Assembly (NCBI GenBank): GCA_025529335.1
Contig: JAMYHX010000414.1
Coordinates: 1-62,281 of the forward strand
Reading direction: 5' to 3'
From: Rhizopus sp. PT2906
Taxonomy: Eukaryota; Mucoromycota; Mucoromycetes; Mucorales; Rhizopodaceae
DNA: 62,281 nucleotides
The translations under genes were made by a program, and so were the position numbers. Shown in pieces: positions 42,561 through 54,587 of the stretch (position 1 is its first letter; each line of letters opens with the position of its first letter). Under the pieces are notes generated by a model. The model saw only the letters and a list, made by a program, of their open reading frames with translations. It made no database searches and had not been told where the DNA came from.

Positions 42561-44099
42561 TCAAAGAGTATTTCTTTTGTCTTTGTCTTGTATCTCTAAA
42601 CCATTACAGAACACATGAAACTTCTCTCCAGTTTGACCCTTATTAAGACGAGAAGATTTGCGAGTAGGGTTAATGGATGTCTTATTTTTAGCGGTTTTAG
42701 CTGCAGATTTCTTGATATAAGGCGTTGAAGAAACCATAGATTCGTTGTCAGAATCATCCATAGTGACATCGCTTAAAATTTCCGTTGACGTTGTGTGGTC
42801 TAAGATTGGCTGAGTAGCGACATTCTCCTGTACGGGAGTAAGGAAGAAGGCAAATTCTACTGACGAGCCTGCACTAGGCATCTGGACTGCGGGTTGATAA
42901 TTGGGGGTAGGTGCGGAGGTCACTTCCTCAGAGGTCGCTGGAATTTCATGTAGTACTGGTACGGAAGAAATTGGTGGAGCAGTGGACGATAGTGTTTCAA
43001 CAGGGCGAGAAAGAACAGTGACAGGTGCTTCGTAACTACTGTCGAGAGGGATAGGTCGACGGCGTTTGGAGGCTGTCTGATTGGGGTTTGTAACCTTAGG
43101 GCAGTTACGAGCGATGTGACCACGGCTATTGCATACGAAGCAAGTACGCGTTTCAGTCGGAAGTGAAGGACAATCCTTCCTAATATGGCCCATAGCCTTA
43201 CAATAAATGCAATGTTTGTCCATTTTGGACCACGTACCCAAGCAGGAGTGGTCACCATCAAAAGGTATCTTGTATGTCAAAGGATCAAACTTAATTTCAG
43301 AGCTAGGCGGTCTTTCCAGGTAAATGCACCCATTGCCAGAAAACCAGCCTTGGACCTAATCATCAAGATAAATAACTAACTCTCCAACTATACCGTACCG
43401 GGCGAAGTTATTCAATAGCTTATCTCTTAACTGCTCAATAGGCATTATAGGAATCTTAGTTAAATTTACTTTCAGAAGCGCACGGTCCGGGTGTACAGCA
43501 GGTGAGGCAGTAAAAACCTGATATTCTACGAACAGGAGGGTCGCTACAGCTTCTTTGCAGTGTTCAGCAGAAATGAGGGTGACTTCGACGGCTGTACCTT
43601 GGACATCTTCATGGATGGTAAAGCCTAATCCTACACCGAAAGGAAGCTTTTCGCTGAGGACGATGCTGAAAGGAACTTTGAGATTCTTGAGACGGTGTGG
43701 AATGCGATAAAACACAGAGTGATCAGTAGTACCCGTTCGATGAATTGAATAAGTCGAATGGGCTGTTTCATTGGCAGAGTCAAAGGATCGGTACAAGGAA
43801 ATTTCCTTTCGAGCAGTGGGGATCCCTTTGGGAGATGCCTTGATTGCTAATGGAAGTGAAGCGATCGCGGCATAGGTACGAGTTGCGGTTGGTTATTGAG
43901 GGTTGACAATATCAGTATCTGTGTGGGGGAGTGCTGGAGGGGGCACTTGGATTAATATTGGGTGATATAGGTGCAATGTCTGGTGATATTGACCCAAAAG
44001 TATCGGGAAAGTGGAAGAACCATGGCCAACTAGTCTTCGGCTAAAGGGACAAATGCATTTTTTATTTCGACCAATCACTTTTTTACTTTGGCCATTCAT
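42561..44099 (-). pseudogene. Zinc-knuckle retroelement ORF1 (gag-like) with two stops
   Basis: One minus-strand frame spans 513 codons from ATG at 44099 to the stop at 42561, interrupted by TAA at 43893-43895 and TAG at 43356-43358. It contains an RNA-binding-like middle (LRDKLLNNFARYGIVGELVI, GWFSGNGCIYLERPPSSEI) followed by two CCHC knuckles: CIYCKAMGHIRKDC and CFVCNSRGHIARNC. The tail is Ser/Thr/Pro-rich and acidic, ending in a basic stretch. This is the layout of ORF1/gag proteins of Mucorales retroelements. No endonuclease or reverse transcriptase follows, so the copy is not autonomous. It lies between repeat copies A and B. Confidence 0.75.
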
Positions 44100-44730
44100 T
44101 TATTTTTTTCAAAAACGTCAAATTCTATAGGCTTGACTGTATTGTGAAAAAACACCTAGTAACTTCCCTTTACAGAACAAAGGCTATAAAATAGCTTTCC
44201 TTGATTTTCCTCTTTTCTTTCTTTTCCTTTCCTTATCTTTTTTATTCTTTTATCATTCAAGGCCCACTGGTGGAAGCAGGAGGTATATCTGTAGGCTCTC
44301 TGATAAAGGAAATGTGTCCATGATGGTTCCCATGACGTATCCAACATGGTATTGTGCTTGTGTTGATGATTTGTACTGCTATAGACCCCCAACTATGTCG
44401 ACTTTGCTTCACCCAAGTGGTGTTGTGAATAGATGTAGTATACTGGTTCTGGTAGCTCAAATAGAAACCGCTCTGGTACTACTGTTTCTGTGTCCATTCA
44501 CGGAATACCTTTATGTTAGTCTGGCTTGGTGATGGTGTTTGAACCGATTTAGCGAGGAAACGACCTAATTCTGGTTAGATCACATACATCACGCAGGAGG
44601 ACACATATCTCATAAAACTGTGGTTGTATATAGCATACAAACAAGCGAACTGAAGACACATTTCCTTTATCACTTTCTTCTTCTTACTTTCTAACTCTTT
44701 TTTAGGTACCTCTTTTTTTTCTTATCTTTA
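44100..44730. other. Upstream region of the ORF1 relic
   Basis: Probable 5' part of the retroelement. Pyrimidine-rich stretch near 44205-44240. Minus-strand frames at 44460-44257 and 44392-44156 overlap and show no known motif. Confidence 0.35.
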
Positions 44731-44758
44731 AATAAATGACGCGTTTTTATTATTCATT

Positions 44759-44789
<31 letters not shown>

Positions 44790-44846
44790 GTGATTTGACA
44801 ATGACACCAATCATGTACATTATTAAGAATATAAAGTAGTCTTGAC
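44731..44846 (+). repeat. Dispersed repeat, copy B (with TG microsatellite)
   Basis: Diverged direct copy of part of copy A: both share ACGCGTTTTTATTA, a TG-rich tract (here about 13 TG units, 44762-44788), GATTTGACAATGACACCA-like sequence and ATTATTAAGAATATAAA. With copy A it brackets the ORF1 relic. Confidence 0.7.
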
Positions 44847-45177
44847 ATTATGCTCCTTATTTTTTTAGAGGATCTCCCATAGCTGTAACTTATGAATCCT
44901 TTTTTTATAGCACAAGTACGAAGTCATTATTCTTTTTCTAAGGCAACGTCTGAATAATCATCAGATGCAGCTGTATGCACATCCACCTTTCATCATCCAA
45001 TATCAGACAAAAAATTCATTCCCAATCTGCACTAACCTATTTCCATTGGTCACCGCAAGAATACTTTTCAACACTGCAATAAAGCAACCGTCACACAACG
45101 ATTCAACAGAACAAATAACGACAATAAGACAGTACTGGCTCTTTTTTTCTTTTTAACTCTTTCTTTTACAAACAATC
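44847..45177. other. Promoter region of the Svf1 gene
   Basis: AT-rich; T-rich run just upstream of the start (45141-45160). A 63-codon plus frame here has no recognisable motif. Confidence 0.45.
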
Positions 45178-46449
45178 ATGTCTTCTTGGTGTAAGAATAA
45201 ATAAGAGTGACATGATCCCTCCTTTAACATATTTGACTAGTCTCTCAGCTTTCAAGCACTGTGTCTAATGTTACCGGAATTGGCGCAACTGTAGAAACAA
45301 TCAAAACGGTGGCTGAAACAGCAAAAGATGGACAATATTATACCCCACTTGATGAGAATGATCTTCAGTGGACTTTAGCTTCTGGTTCTTCTACTGAAAA
45401 CCAAGTGTTTTATACTACGACCAGAAATGGTACCTTTGCTTTTGTTCAGCTGATTCATTCCAATATTGGGTAAAGAAAAAAAAATAATGAAAATAGCTTG
45501 AAGAGGGGTAAAGGACATATCATTAATATTATAAAATAATAGCTTATGGAACCCTACTATCTCATTCACTTGCAAATTCTATAACCCTGAGACTAATACT
45601 AATGTCTTTAAGAATATCAACATGACCAAGTTTGAACTCTCTGCTGACAGACGCTCTGTAAAGACTGACTACTTTACTATTCAGTTGGATGCTGCTCAAC
45701 AAGTATACAAGATCAACATTACCCATCCTGAGCTTGTTGTCTCTTTAGAATTCAAAAAGATTGATAGAGGATTTAAAGTAGGCGAAGGCAAGACTTACTT
45801 GGGAGGAGATAAGCAATCCGCTGCTGGCTTTGTCTCACATAAATTTTGGCCAAGAGCTGAATCCAAGGGAACATTTATTGTTAACCAACAAATTTATGAA
45901 ATCGAAGGCGATGGCATGTTTATCCATGCTATTCAGGGTATGCAACCTCAGTTGATTGCCTCTAACTGGAACTTTATCAATTTCCATTCCAAGGAAGCTT
46001 CTATCGGTATGATGCAGTTCCAAACTACAAAGCAGTATGGTTCAGTCAACATTAACCAAGGATCTCTGGTGCTCAATGATAAGCTTATATCTGTATCTGT
46101 CGACAATGGCGTAGAATTGATGGACTTGGTAAAAGATACAGAAACAGAATATGATATTCCCAAGAAAGTCAAGCTGACATGGAAAGGAAAGACGATTAAA
46201 GAAAAAGAAGATGATGAAGCCAAGGATGTTACGATTACGATGGTGGTTGAAATCAAAAATTTGATTGACAAGATCGATGTCTTGGCTGAAATACCTTATG
46301 TTATCAGAAAACTTGTACAGACGTTTGTAGTTAAGCCTTATATTTACCAATGGTTAGATAAGGCAACAGCTGAAATTACAATTGGCCAAGAAAAAGTTAC
46401 CACCGAAGGACACTGCTTCCAAGAATTAGTATTCGTTTCTGGTTTTTAA
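45178..46449 (+). CDS. SVF1: Svf1-like survival factor
   Basis: Three exons, 45178-45190, 45241-45469 and 45543-46449, encode 382 aa. The first coding exon has just 13 nt (M-S-S-W and one base), and splicing creates the MSSWFSQLSSTVSNVTGIG start typical of Svf1 proteins, whose N-terminus is an amphipathic membrane-binding helix. Conserved parts of the two lipocalin-like lobes include DLQWTLASGSSTENQVFY, SAAGFVSHKFWPRAESKGTF, IQGMQPQLIASNWNFINFHS and GHCFQELVFVSGF at the end. In yeast Svf1 supports survival under oxidative stress and has been linked to ceramide transport from ER to Golgi. Length and layout are normal. Confidence 0.92.
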
Positions 46450-46639
46450 TTTTATAATGTAGAATATCACTTTCTCTCTCTCTCCCCCTCTTTTTAATAA
46501 CAAATAATAATAATAAACATATATCTGTTCTCTTGCAAGATTATATATTCATGGGTGTGCATTGCATTTTGTAACCATGGAAATATAAATGAAGTCTGTG
46601 TACCTTTTTTTTTATTTTTTTTTTTTTTGTAAACTTGAA

Positions 46640-49600
46640 ATGTCTCGCTTAAAGCAAGCTGAATCACGACATTCAAAACCACTGCCAACGATAAAGACAA
46701 CTTTGGACAGTCTTTCAAGGAAACATGCTAGCAGTTTACTTATTCATTGGTTAGAAGAGTTGGATATACCAGCCTATTGGCATCAAATACTATTAGATAC
46801 CGTCGTGTACAAATTATTCGAGACATTTAAATTACATCAGTTGACAAAACAAACTAACCCGATATATATCCAATTCATCTCATCCAATTCACCAAAGGAC
46901 TCCAAGTTTCTAAAGAGCGTCTATCATGGTGATTTGATTCATTTTGGCAAGTTGCATGAGTTGGTCTCTCTTTTTTTTGTATTAATACATCTATTTCACT
47001 AGACGATCTGTCACTTTACTTTCCTGTGGGAGGCACAATACGCTTTTATGGTGTGAAAGAAAATATGACTGCTGCTTTTAGAGAGATAACAAGATCATTA
47101 TTGTATTTGACGTACTGTCTGTATTTAGAAACGGAGTTTATGCTAGATAGCCATGTACTATTGATCTACAATGATCCAGTTGAACAGACAACGGAGAGTG
47201 ATCAACACCATAAACACACCTCAATTTTCAATTGGATAAAGAAATTCAGAGGATCTGGGACAGCAGTAGGACAAGAGCTTAAGAGACGCTTTTCATTGGA
47301 TAAAGGCTCAAAGGACACATCATGTATAAACGATAGCAACAAGTTCGTAAGGCTGAAAGAAGGTATTGATCAGGCTCTTATTTCAACCTCTCCAGGTTGC
47401 AAATTCTCATGCCCACGAATCCTTGATCGACTTGTACGAGAACAAGAAGAGTTGACAAACAAAACCAAGATGAGCAAAAGAATGCTTCAGAACACGCGTA
47501 GACGGTCGTCACTTTTGTCTCTGTGGAGATCCGAGCCATCTGAAGTAGCCATGGTGCCTGACATCGGCCTAGATCATCTTTCATTGGACACAACTTCGTT
47601 GACCAGCTTCAAGCAACATCAAAGATTGGTGGTTACCTTTAGCTGCTCTTCTGATGATGATCATCTCTGCATGGGGCCCGTACTTTATCAATTCAATTAT
47701 TTTAATACACAGTCAGACCATACACTCGAACACATCCTATCTGAGTGGCACGCAAAACGAGACACATTGTGCCACAAGTGCAAGCAAATTCCGTTTAGAG
47801 ACCACAAGTGCTCCTTTGCACACGGTAACGGCAATGTAACCGTAAGCTTTCAAAGTGAACAGCTGCAAAAGAAAGATCGATGGATGAGTTGGACTTTTTG
47901 CCCATCGTGCAAGAGAGGTCAAGAACCCACAGAGTTATCCCACGAGGCCCTGATGCTTTCTTTTGCTAAATTCCTAGAGCTTTTATTTTATGACACTCGA
48001 CTGATTTGCGCCTGTCAAGCACGGCCTTACCGCTATTTTCACATGAACGGCCTGACGACCCAATTTGGCTATCAACCAGGAAATTATTATGAACTGAGAT
48101 TGCCAGGGCTGCAAATGATGTCCGTGGCCCACGTTGCACAATATGATATGGATGAGCCTAGACTCAGGGTGGCGACCCTGAACAGTTGGAAACGTGAACT
48201 GGCAACACACGACGTCGGTGTCTTTTTTGAAGCCACCCTGACCCATCTTGACTTGCTCAGCCACTATATTCAAGCTGAACATAGACGAAGACAGCGTGAT
48301 GCAATGCAAATGGCGTCGGATAGCTTGGAGCAGGACATTCAGACTCTGCAAAAGCAAATTGAAAAGGATGAACAGGATATGCTGCGGATGCTCAGAGAGA
48401 CCAAGGTGAACGAATTGAATGATTTTCGTCGATATTTTGGCGTACAGTCCCAGCTTATTCTTGAAAATCTAGCTCAATGGCAAAAGGAAAAATGCAAGGA
48501 AGTCATTGACGATTGTGGATGGGATAAGCCTGACTATATAAGGTTTGTGATCATCTCCTTGTTCCATGACATTGAATATTAAGAACACCATAATCAGAGA
48601 CGCATCGGTACATAGCTTTCCTGGATCTGCAGTTCTCGTAAGAGAAGATGAGCCAACATCTGTCATTGCATACACATTAAGGTAACATTTGAATTATCGT
48701 CTCATTGTTCTGACTATTTTTTTTTATAGTTCAAATGAATACGTTCAAGAGCTTATGCAAGAAGGACAGTCATCAAATAAATCTGGTATGGTTACTCCAA
48801 ACTTAGCATTTCTTTCAACCCCAGGAGCACAATTACCTGTGACAGGCGAAAACAGCCAAGTTCTTGACAGGTACTGTTCTTCTATTGAGCGCAAGTATGT
48901 GTCACCCACAGCAAGCACGGAGACATCCTCGTTTCGTGCGATGATAATCGAGATTTGTAAATCAAACGTGAGTGAAGAACGATTGGAAGACTTGAAGAAT
49001 ATTCTACCATGGACAAAAAAAGTGACAGAGAAATCGTCAACAGATGAGCAAACCAAGGAACTGATGGCGACATCTAGCGTTGGTAACAAAAAAGGTCATA
49101 ATGGCAGTCTCCATATTCAGCACAGTAAGTAGTATAATATAAAAGAATAAGACGAATAGTGCCAACACAATTGATAATCCAGAATTTGTGCACAATGACG
49201 TTGAATTCACATGTATTGTTTATTATGCAAACGAATTTGAAATGCTTCGCCGACAGTGCGGTGTACATCAAATAATGATTGAATCACTTTGTCGATGTCA
49301 ATCATGGGTAGCAAGCGGCGGTAAAAGTAAAAGTCGTTTTTACAAGACACAAGGTATAACACCTGTTCATCCAAATAAATGCGCTAACCAAGATTGTGGA
49401 TAGATGATCGATTTGTTGTGAAGGAAATGATGAATGTTTGGAACGTCTCGGAAAAGGATGCTTTTTTGAATTTCGCGCCTAAATACTTTAATCATATGAA
49501 GAAGTCAAGACAGGTAGAAAAGGATTCCCTTTTATGGATAAAAAGCTTAACATACAATAGAGCGCTTTAGCAAAGATATTTGGATTCTTTACAATTGAGA

Positions 49601-50325
49601 TCAAGAAGAAGGAAAGTTCGTTATACCTTGATGTGTTGGTGATGGAACATTTATTCTATAACCAGCATATCACCAAAGTGAGTACCACATTTGAGCGAAT
49701 TAGACATTTATTTATATTTTATGTAGAAGTTTGACTTCAAAGGTATAGTAGAGCGACATGTGGGAGAATACCAGAAAGAGCAAAAAGATATAACTTTGTG
49801 GGACGGAGATTGGTTAAACGGTACTTGACTGGCAGCATATTAATATGACACACTAACAAGCAATATAGAGTATAAAACAAAGCTACTTGTGCAAAATAAA
49901 TCTCTATTTGATGATACCATAGCAAATGATGCTGAATTCTTATCTCAATGTAACATCATGGACTATTCACTTCTGGTTGGGGTAAATGAAGAAAAGCGTG
50001 AGATCATGATTGGTATAGTTGGTAAGATGACTCAACCTTAATTTAATTCATACTAATTATAATTAAAGACTTTATAGGTGCTTATACTTGGTATAAAAAG
50101 ATTGAATCCAAAGGCAAATCAACTATCAAAAGGGTGGTAACTATAGTTCCACCAGGAGAATACAAGACAAGATTTTGCAAAGAGATCTTAAACAACTATT
50201 TTGTACCTGTACAAGGTAACAAAAAACTATTTAAGTAAAACAGGGGCCACTCTTTAACCATTTATTTAGGAAAGTTCGATATGTCGGTTAAAACTTTATT
50301 ATCAGACAAATTGACGCCATGCTAG
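46640..50325 (+). CDS. FAB1: Fab1/PIKfyve-type phosphatidylinositol-3-phosphate 5-kinase, FYVE-less form
   Basis: Eleven exons: 46640-46928, 47003-48542, 48598-48681, 48730-49124, 49183-49353, 49404-49513, 49561-49677, 49727-49820, 49869-50021, 50069-50215 and 50270-50325 (1051 aa). The first junction is the least certain. The middle has the Cys-rich Fab1 region (CHKCKQIPFRDHKC, WTFCPSCKRG, SFAKFLELLFYDTRLICACQ). The PIP-kinase domain (~770-1051) carries CGVHQIMIESLCRCQSW, RFVVKEMMNVW with the ATP-binding Lys, LDVLVMEHLFYNQHITKKFD, and NIMDYSLLVGV. Fab1 makes PI(3,5)P2 on vacuole and endosome membranes. Canonical fungal Fab1 is about twice as long with an N-terminal FYVE domain; no FYVE is seen here. 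Confidence 0.85.
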
Positions 50326-50579
50326 CCTTATTTATTAACTAGAGTTTCTTTGATATGAATAATGATTAATCTTATATACGTGACAACCAAACGTCTAATA
50401 CATGAACAATTCGGAACTTGTTAGGGAACCCTGACTTGACGCCATTTTTTTTTACCGGCCTTTTTTTTAAAACCATGTAGTTGCCACGCGTATCATTGTA
50501 ACACAAATGCTTAATTTGTCGGATTATTGTTTTGTCCAACATCTTTCTTTTTTGTTCTTTTTTTTCCATTCAATAAATC

Positions 50580-53500
50580 ATGGCTGCAGAAGCCGAGTTT
50601 CCTAGGATTATCTGCAGAGTAAAAGCGCTCTATGCTTTTAATTCAAAAGAAAAGTCTTCTCTATCCTTTGAAAAAGATGAATATATTGATGTTCTATCTC
50701 AACTTGACACAGGTTGGTGGGACGGCTTATGTAAAGGAAGCAGAGGCTGGTTTCCTAGTAATTTTGTAAAAATCGTTGACCCTGAAGAAGGTCAAGAAGA
50801 GGAACAGATACAACCGCGACAACAAGAAAGTGATGGAGAAGAAGAAAGAGCAATAGAAATCTTGCAAAATATGAACAAGCAGAATAATAGAATCAGTCTG
50901 TTTGTTACCTCAAACTCAAGACCTCTTTCACTGGCTCTTGAACAACCACCTGTCAATATTGCCCAGCCTATGAATACAGACAAAGCTCTGAACAAGAAGT
51001 TGCCCGAGGGCTGGACTCTTCAAATTGCAGATGACGGTGTAACTGAATTCTATTATAATCAACATACAGGTGGCCTTCGTTGGAATCATCCAAGTCTACT
51101 TGATTCAGATGAGGAAGAAGAGGAATTAAGTAGTACTGAAGGCAAGAATGAAGAGCAACATACATACAATGAGTATCACGACTTTGGCAAAAAAGAGCAA
51201 CAGCAGCAACTGCAACAGTTACAGCAGTTACAGATACAACAACAACAACAGCAGCAGCAGCAACAACAACAGCAACAGCAGCAACAGTATAAATCGCCCA
51301 TTACTACAAATCATACCAATGTAAAACTTAAGCATATCCGTTCATTGCTGTATGCACTAAAAACTTTCTTATTATAGTTGTTGTCTTACTGGACTAAACG
51401 AACAACGCCCCAGGGAAAAGTATATTATGCAAACTCTATCACACAAGAAACAACGTGGGATTATGGCGACATTGATCAAGCAACAGGACTTTTGGTAAAT
51501 GTAGTTTTATTTTATTGTATTCAGTCATTAACACTCTTGTTTTATTTTGACAGAAGCAAAGCAAAAGAAGCATAGAACAACAATCTAAAAGAGTAGATCC
51601 CTCTCTTACCATGATTGGGGAGGATCTGGAAAAGGAAGAGGAGGAAGGAGATGCTGAAGGGAAGCCAATCAGCTGGAAGAGTATAGCAATAGATATCGCA
51701 CAGTCAGTACAATCACTCCATAAGGCTATCGTAGCAGGTGACAACCCTGTGACATTTAAGCAAAAGATCACATCTGTTGTTGATGCCGTCAGACTTATGC
51801 TTTATTCCTCACGATCCATGGATAAGGATGCGCCTCATCTACAAGATGCAGAAGTGAAGGAACCCCATCGTAACGTATTAGCCAGTTTGGCCAAACTTAT
51901 TCTATCAGCCAAGGCACTCAATGAGTCCAATATGAACCATAATAATGGCAAAGTGCAAAGAGATGCAGCGGATGTGTTGAATGCTGTGCGAAAATTTGTC
52001 CTCGTGTGTCAAAACAAGAATGTCCCGATTCGTCCCGTAAATCCACGCCTACTCTTTAACACTGCCGATAATAATATCAGTAACAATGGCACACAACAAG
52101 AATACTTGGAAGACACAGAGGAGGAAGGGAAAAGAAAGAGTAATAATTCGCCAGCGATAACAAAGGCCAAGTATCCTCTGAATCAAGATTTGATTGTCAG
52201 TTTACAGACTCACGCAAAGCAAATTGTTGGTTCAACAGATGCTTTGTGTAAAGCATCTTCTTATATTTATCAAGTGAACCAATATCAAATAAAGAAAGAA
52301 AACGAGCAAGTAGATACGGAAAAAAAGGAAGAGTCAGATGAGGAAGAAATAACCGATGAGAAACGATATGTCTTGGAAGAAAGAGCAAAATCCAACGTCA
52401 TTTTACTATTCCAGAATCTATCTTCTCAAATCGGCAATTATCTAGCCATCTTGAACGATATAGATATTAGTCATATCGACCCTTCACAGCTTCAGTCTCT
52501 TCCTAGTTTCCGAAATAACAAGCAAAGACTTTATAACTCGGTTGGCCTATTATTTAGCGCCGTTCAAACATTGACTAATTCACAACTAGATTTGATGACA
52601 AGCATCAATCGTATAGAAGAAACCGTCGGTATGGTTGAGAATGCCATAGAAGAAATCTTTTCGAATGTGGTACAAATGGTGGGTGAGCGAAAGATATGGA
52701 TGATGAGAAACGGGGAACACGCTGGAGCCATTGTGCCTACGGAGCCCAATTCACCCGTCAGCAATTACTTTGATATCGGTGGGAAGCAAAGGCCCTCCAG
52801 GGGCAGCTTGACTACAGATGACGAAAGTTCTGAGGCAACCACACCCATCATCACACGCTTTTATAACAGACAAAACTCTCAAGGAATTGTCAGTTCACAT
52901 CGACCATCCATTAGTCAATCGACCAGTAATCTTACTCGACCTTCACCAGGACCTCAATCAATGACAAACAGCAAAGCTCTCAAGCGACAATTCAGCTTTG
53001 GCCATGGCAACACACATGATGAAATGTCACAGCTGTGGTTTCTCCAGTACGATTATGCAGAAGGTGATATTGTGTTTAGCGCAGACAAGAGTGTGAAAGG
53101 TGGAACTATTCGCGCGCTTGTGGAACGTCTTACACTTCATGATGAAATTGGTAAGCTGAACAAAGTACTTTATGCTTGAATGATAACTAATGAGTTATGG
53201 AAGACATGAGTTTTATTGCCAATTTCTTGCTGACATATAGATCATTTTGCACAACAGAGGAGTTTGTTGAGTTGTTACAGGAACGATACAACTTGGCTCC
53301 TCCTGAAGAACTGACGCCTGATGAATTAGAGATCTGGACAGATAAAAAACAGAAGCTAGTGCGACTTCGGTAATATAAACATGTTATTACTTGTTTCTAT
53401 GGCGACTAAATATCTTTGTGTAGAGTGTTTAACGTCATGAAAAACTGGCTAGAGAACTATTATAACGAAGAGGATGAATTCATTCTTAATAAGCTACAAT

Positions 53501-54451
53501 TCTTTGCAAACACTGTCATTTGTGATTCATCTTCATTCTCTGCTGAACAATTAAATCGATTGATTCGCAAGAGAAGAGAACAAGATGGCGTATTAAAGAA
53601 GCTGATACCCAATAACACTAATGGCCCTATGCCCATCGTGCCAAAAAATTTGAACCATATTCGATTGTTAGACACGGACCCACTGGAACTTGCCAGGCAG
53701 TTAACCATCATGGACTTCAAGTTGTATAGTTCTATTCGACCTATTGAGTGTCTAGGCAAGGCTTGGTCGAGAGACGATGATACTGCTGTTAATGTAAAAC
53801 AGTCTATTGATTACTGCAACAAATTAACCGCATGGGTTACTGGAAGCATTTTAAATTATAAAGAAGCCAAAAAACGTGTTGTTGTCATAAAATACTGGGC
53901 ACAGGTTGCTAACGTAAGTATCGGTTACTCCTATTTTTAAGATGCAAAGTAACACCCTTTTATATTAGCGCTGCATGGAACTGCAAAACTATAATACGTG
54001 TATGGCTATCCTTTCTGCATTTGATAATAGCGCAATTGGTCGCTTAAAAAAGACCTGGGAACAGGTCAGCAGTCGTACAACACAATCCCTAAATGCAATT
54101 CGTAAGGTGATGGGTTCCAATCGTAACTTTCAAGAATATAGAGAAATGATACACTCAGTCAATCCACCCTGCATTCCATTCTTGGGTATCTACTTACAAG
54201 ACTTGACCTTTATTGAAGATGGCAATCCAGATTATCTAAAGAAGTCGAGCAATCTTATTAATTTTGCTAAACAACAAAAATCAGCAGAAGTCATTCGTGA
54301 GATTAAGCAATTTCAATCACCACCATACATCTTTCAATATGTACCCGAGATTCAAGATTTCATTAAACATCATTTAGATCATAGTAAAGACGTTGACTTT
54401 TTATATGAACGTAGCTTAGAATTGGAACCAAGAACACAATCAGTTGAATAA
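50580..54451 (+). CDS. Ras guanine-nucleotide exchange factor with SH3 and two WW domains
   Basis: Six exons, 50580-51320, 51378-51494, 51554-53150, 53204-53369, 53424-53913 and 53969-54451, encode 1197 aa. An SH3 domain (~10-66) contains VKALYAFNSKEKSSLSFEKD and GWWDGLCKGSRGWFPSNFV. WW1 (~141-172) is LPEGWTLQIADDGVTEFYYN; a polyQ tract follows (~203-240); WW2 (~249-280) is SYWTKRTTPQGKVYYANSIT. RasGEF_N starts near 782, with SFIANFLLTYRSFCTTEEF. The catalytic RasGEF domain (~958-1190) shows LARQLTIMDFKLYSSIRPIE and NPPCIPFLGIYLQDLTFIED. It should activate Ras at the plasma membrane, as Cdc25/Ste6 do. The exon 3/4 junction was set by the conserved DMSFIANFLLTYRSF. Confidence 0.92.
51185..51290 (+). 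repeat. CAA/CAG repeat encoding polyglutamine
   Basis: Interrupted CAA/CAG tract inside exon 1 of the RasGEF gene, giving about 18 consecutive Gln after a QQLQQLQQLQIQ lead-in. It sits between the two WW domains. Confidence 0.9.
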
Positions 54452-54587
54452 TAATAACCCTAGCATAATCATCGGACATTGACCATATTTGGTAGACGAA
54501 GACCACACTACATAAATAATAATTATTACAAGCATTATATATAAAAGAACATTCTTTTTCTCCCTTTAGTTTTCTATTCTTTTTATC

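Noticed and set aside
44257..44460. Minus-strand frames upstream of ORF1 considered as another gene
   Set aside because: They overlap in different frames, lack motifs and lie in what is probably the retroelement's 5' region.
51185..51290. CAA/CAG tract considered as a stand-alone tandem repeat or CRISPR-like array
   Set aside because: It is an in-frame polyglutamine tract of the RasGEF gene; no spaced repeat structure exists in the window.
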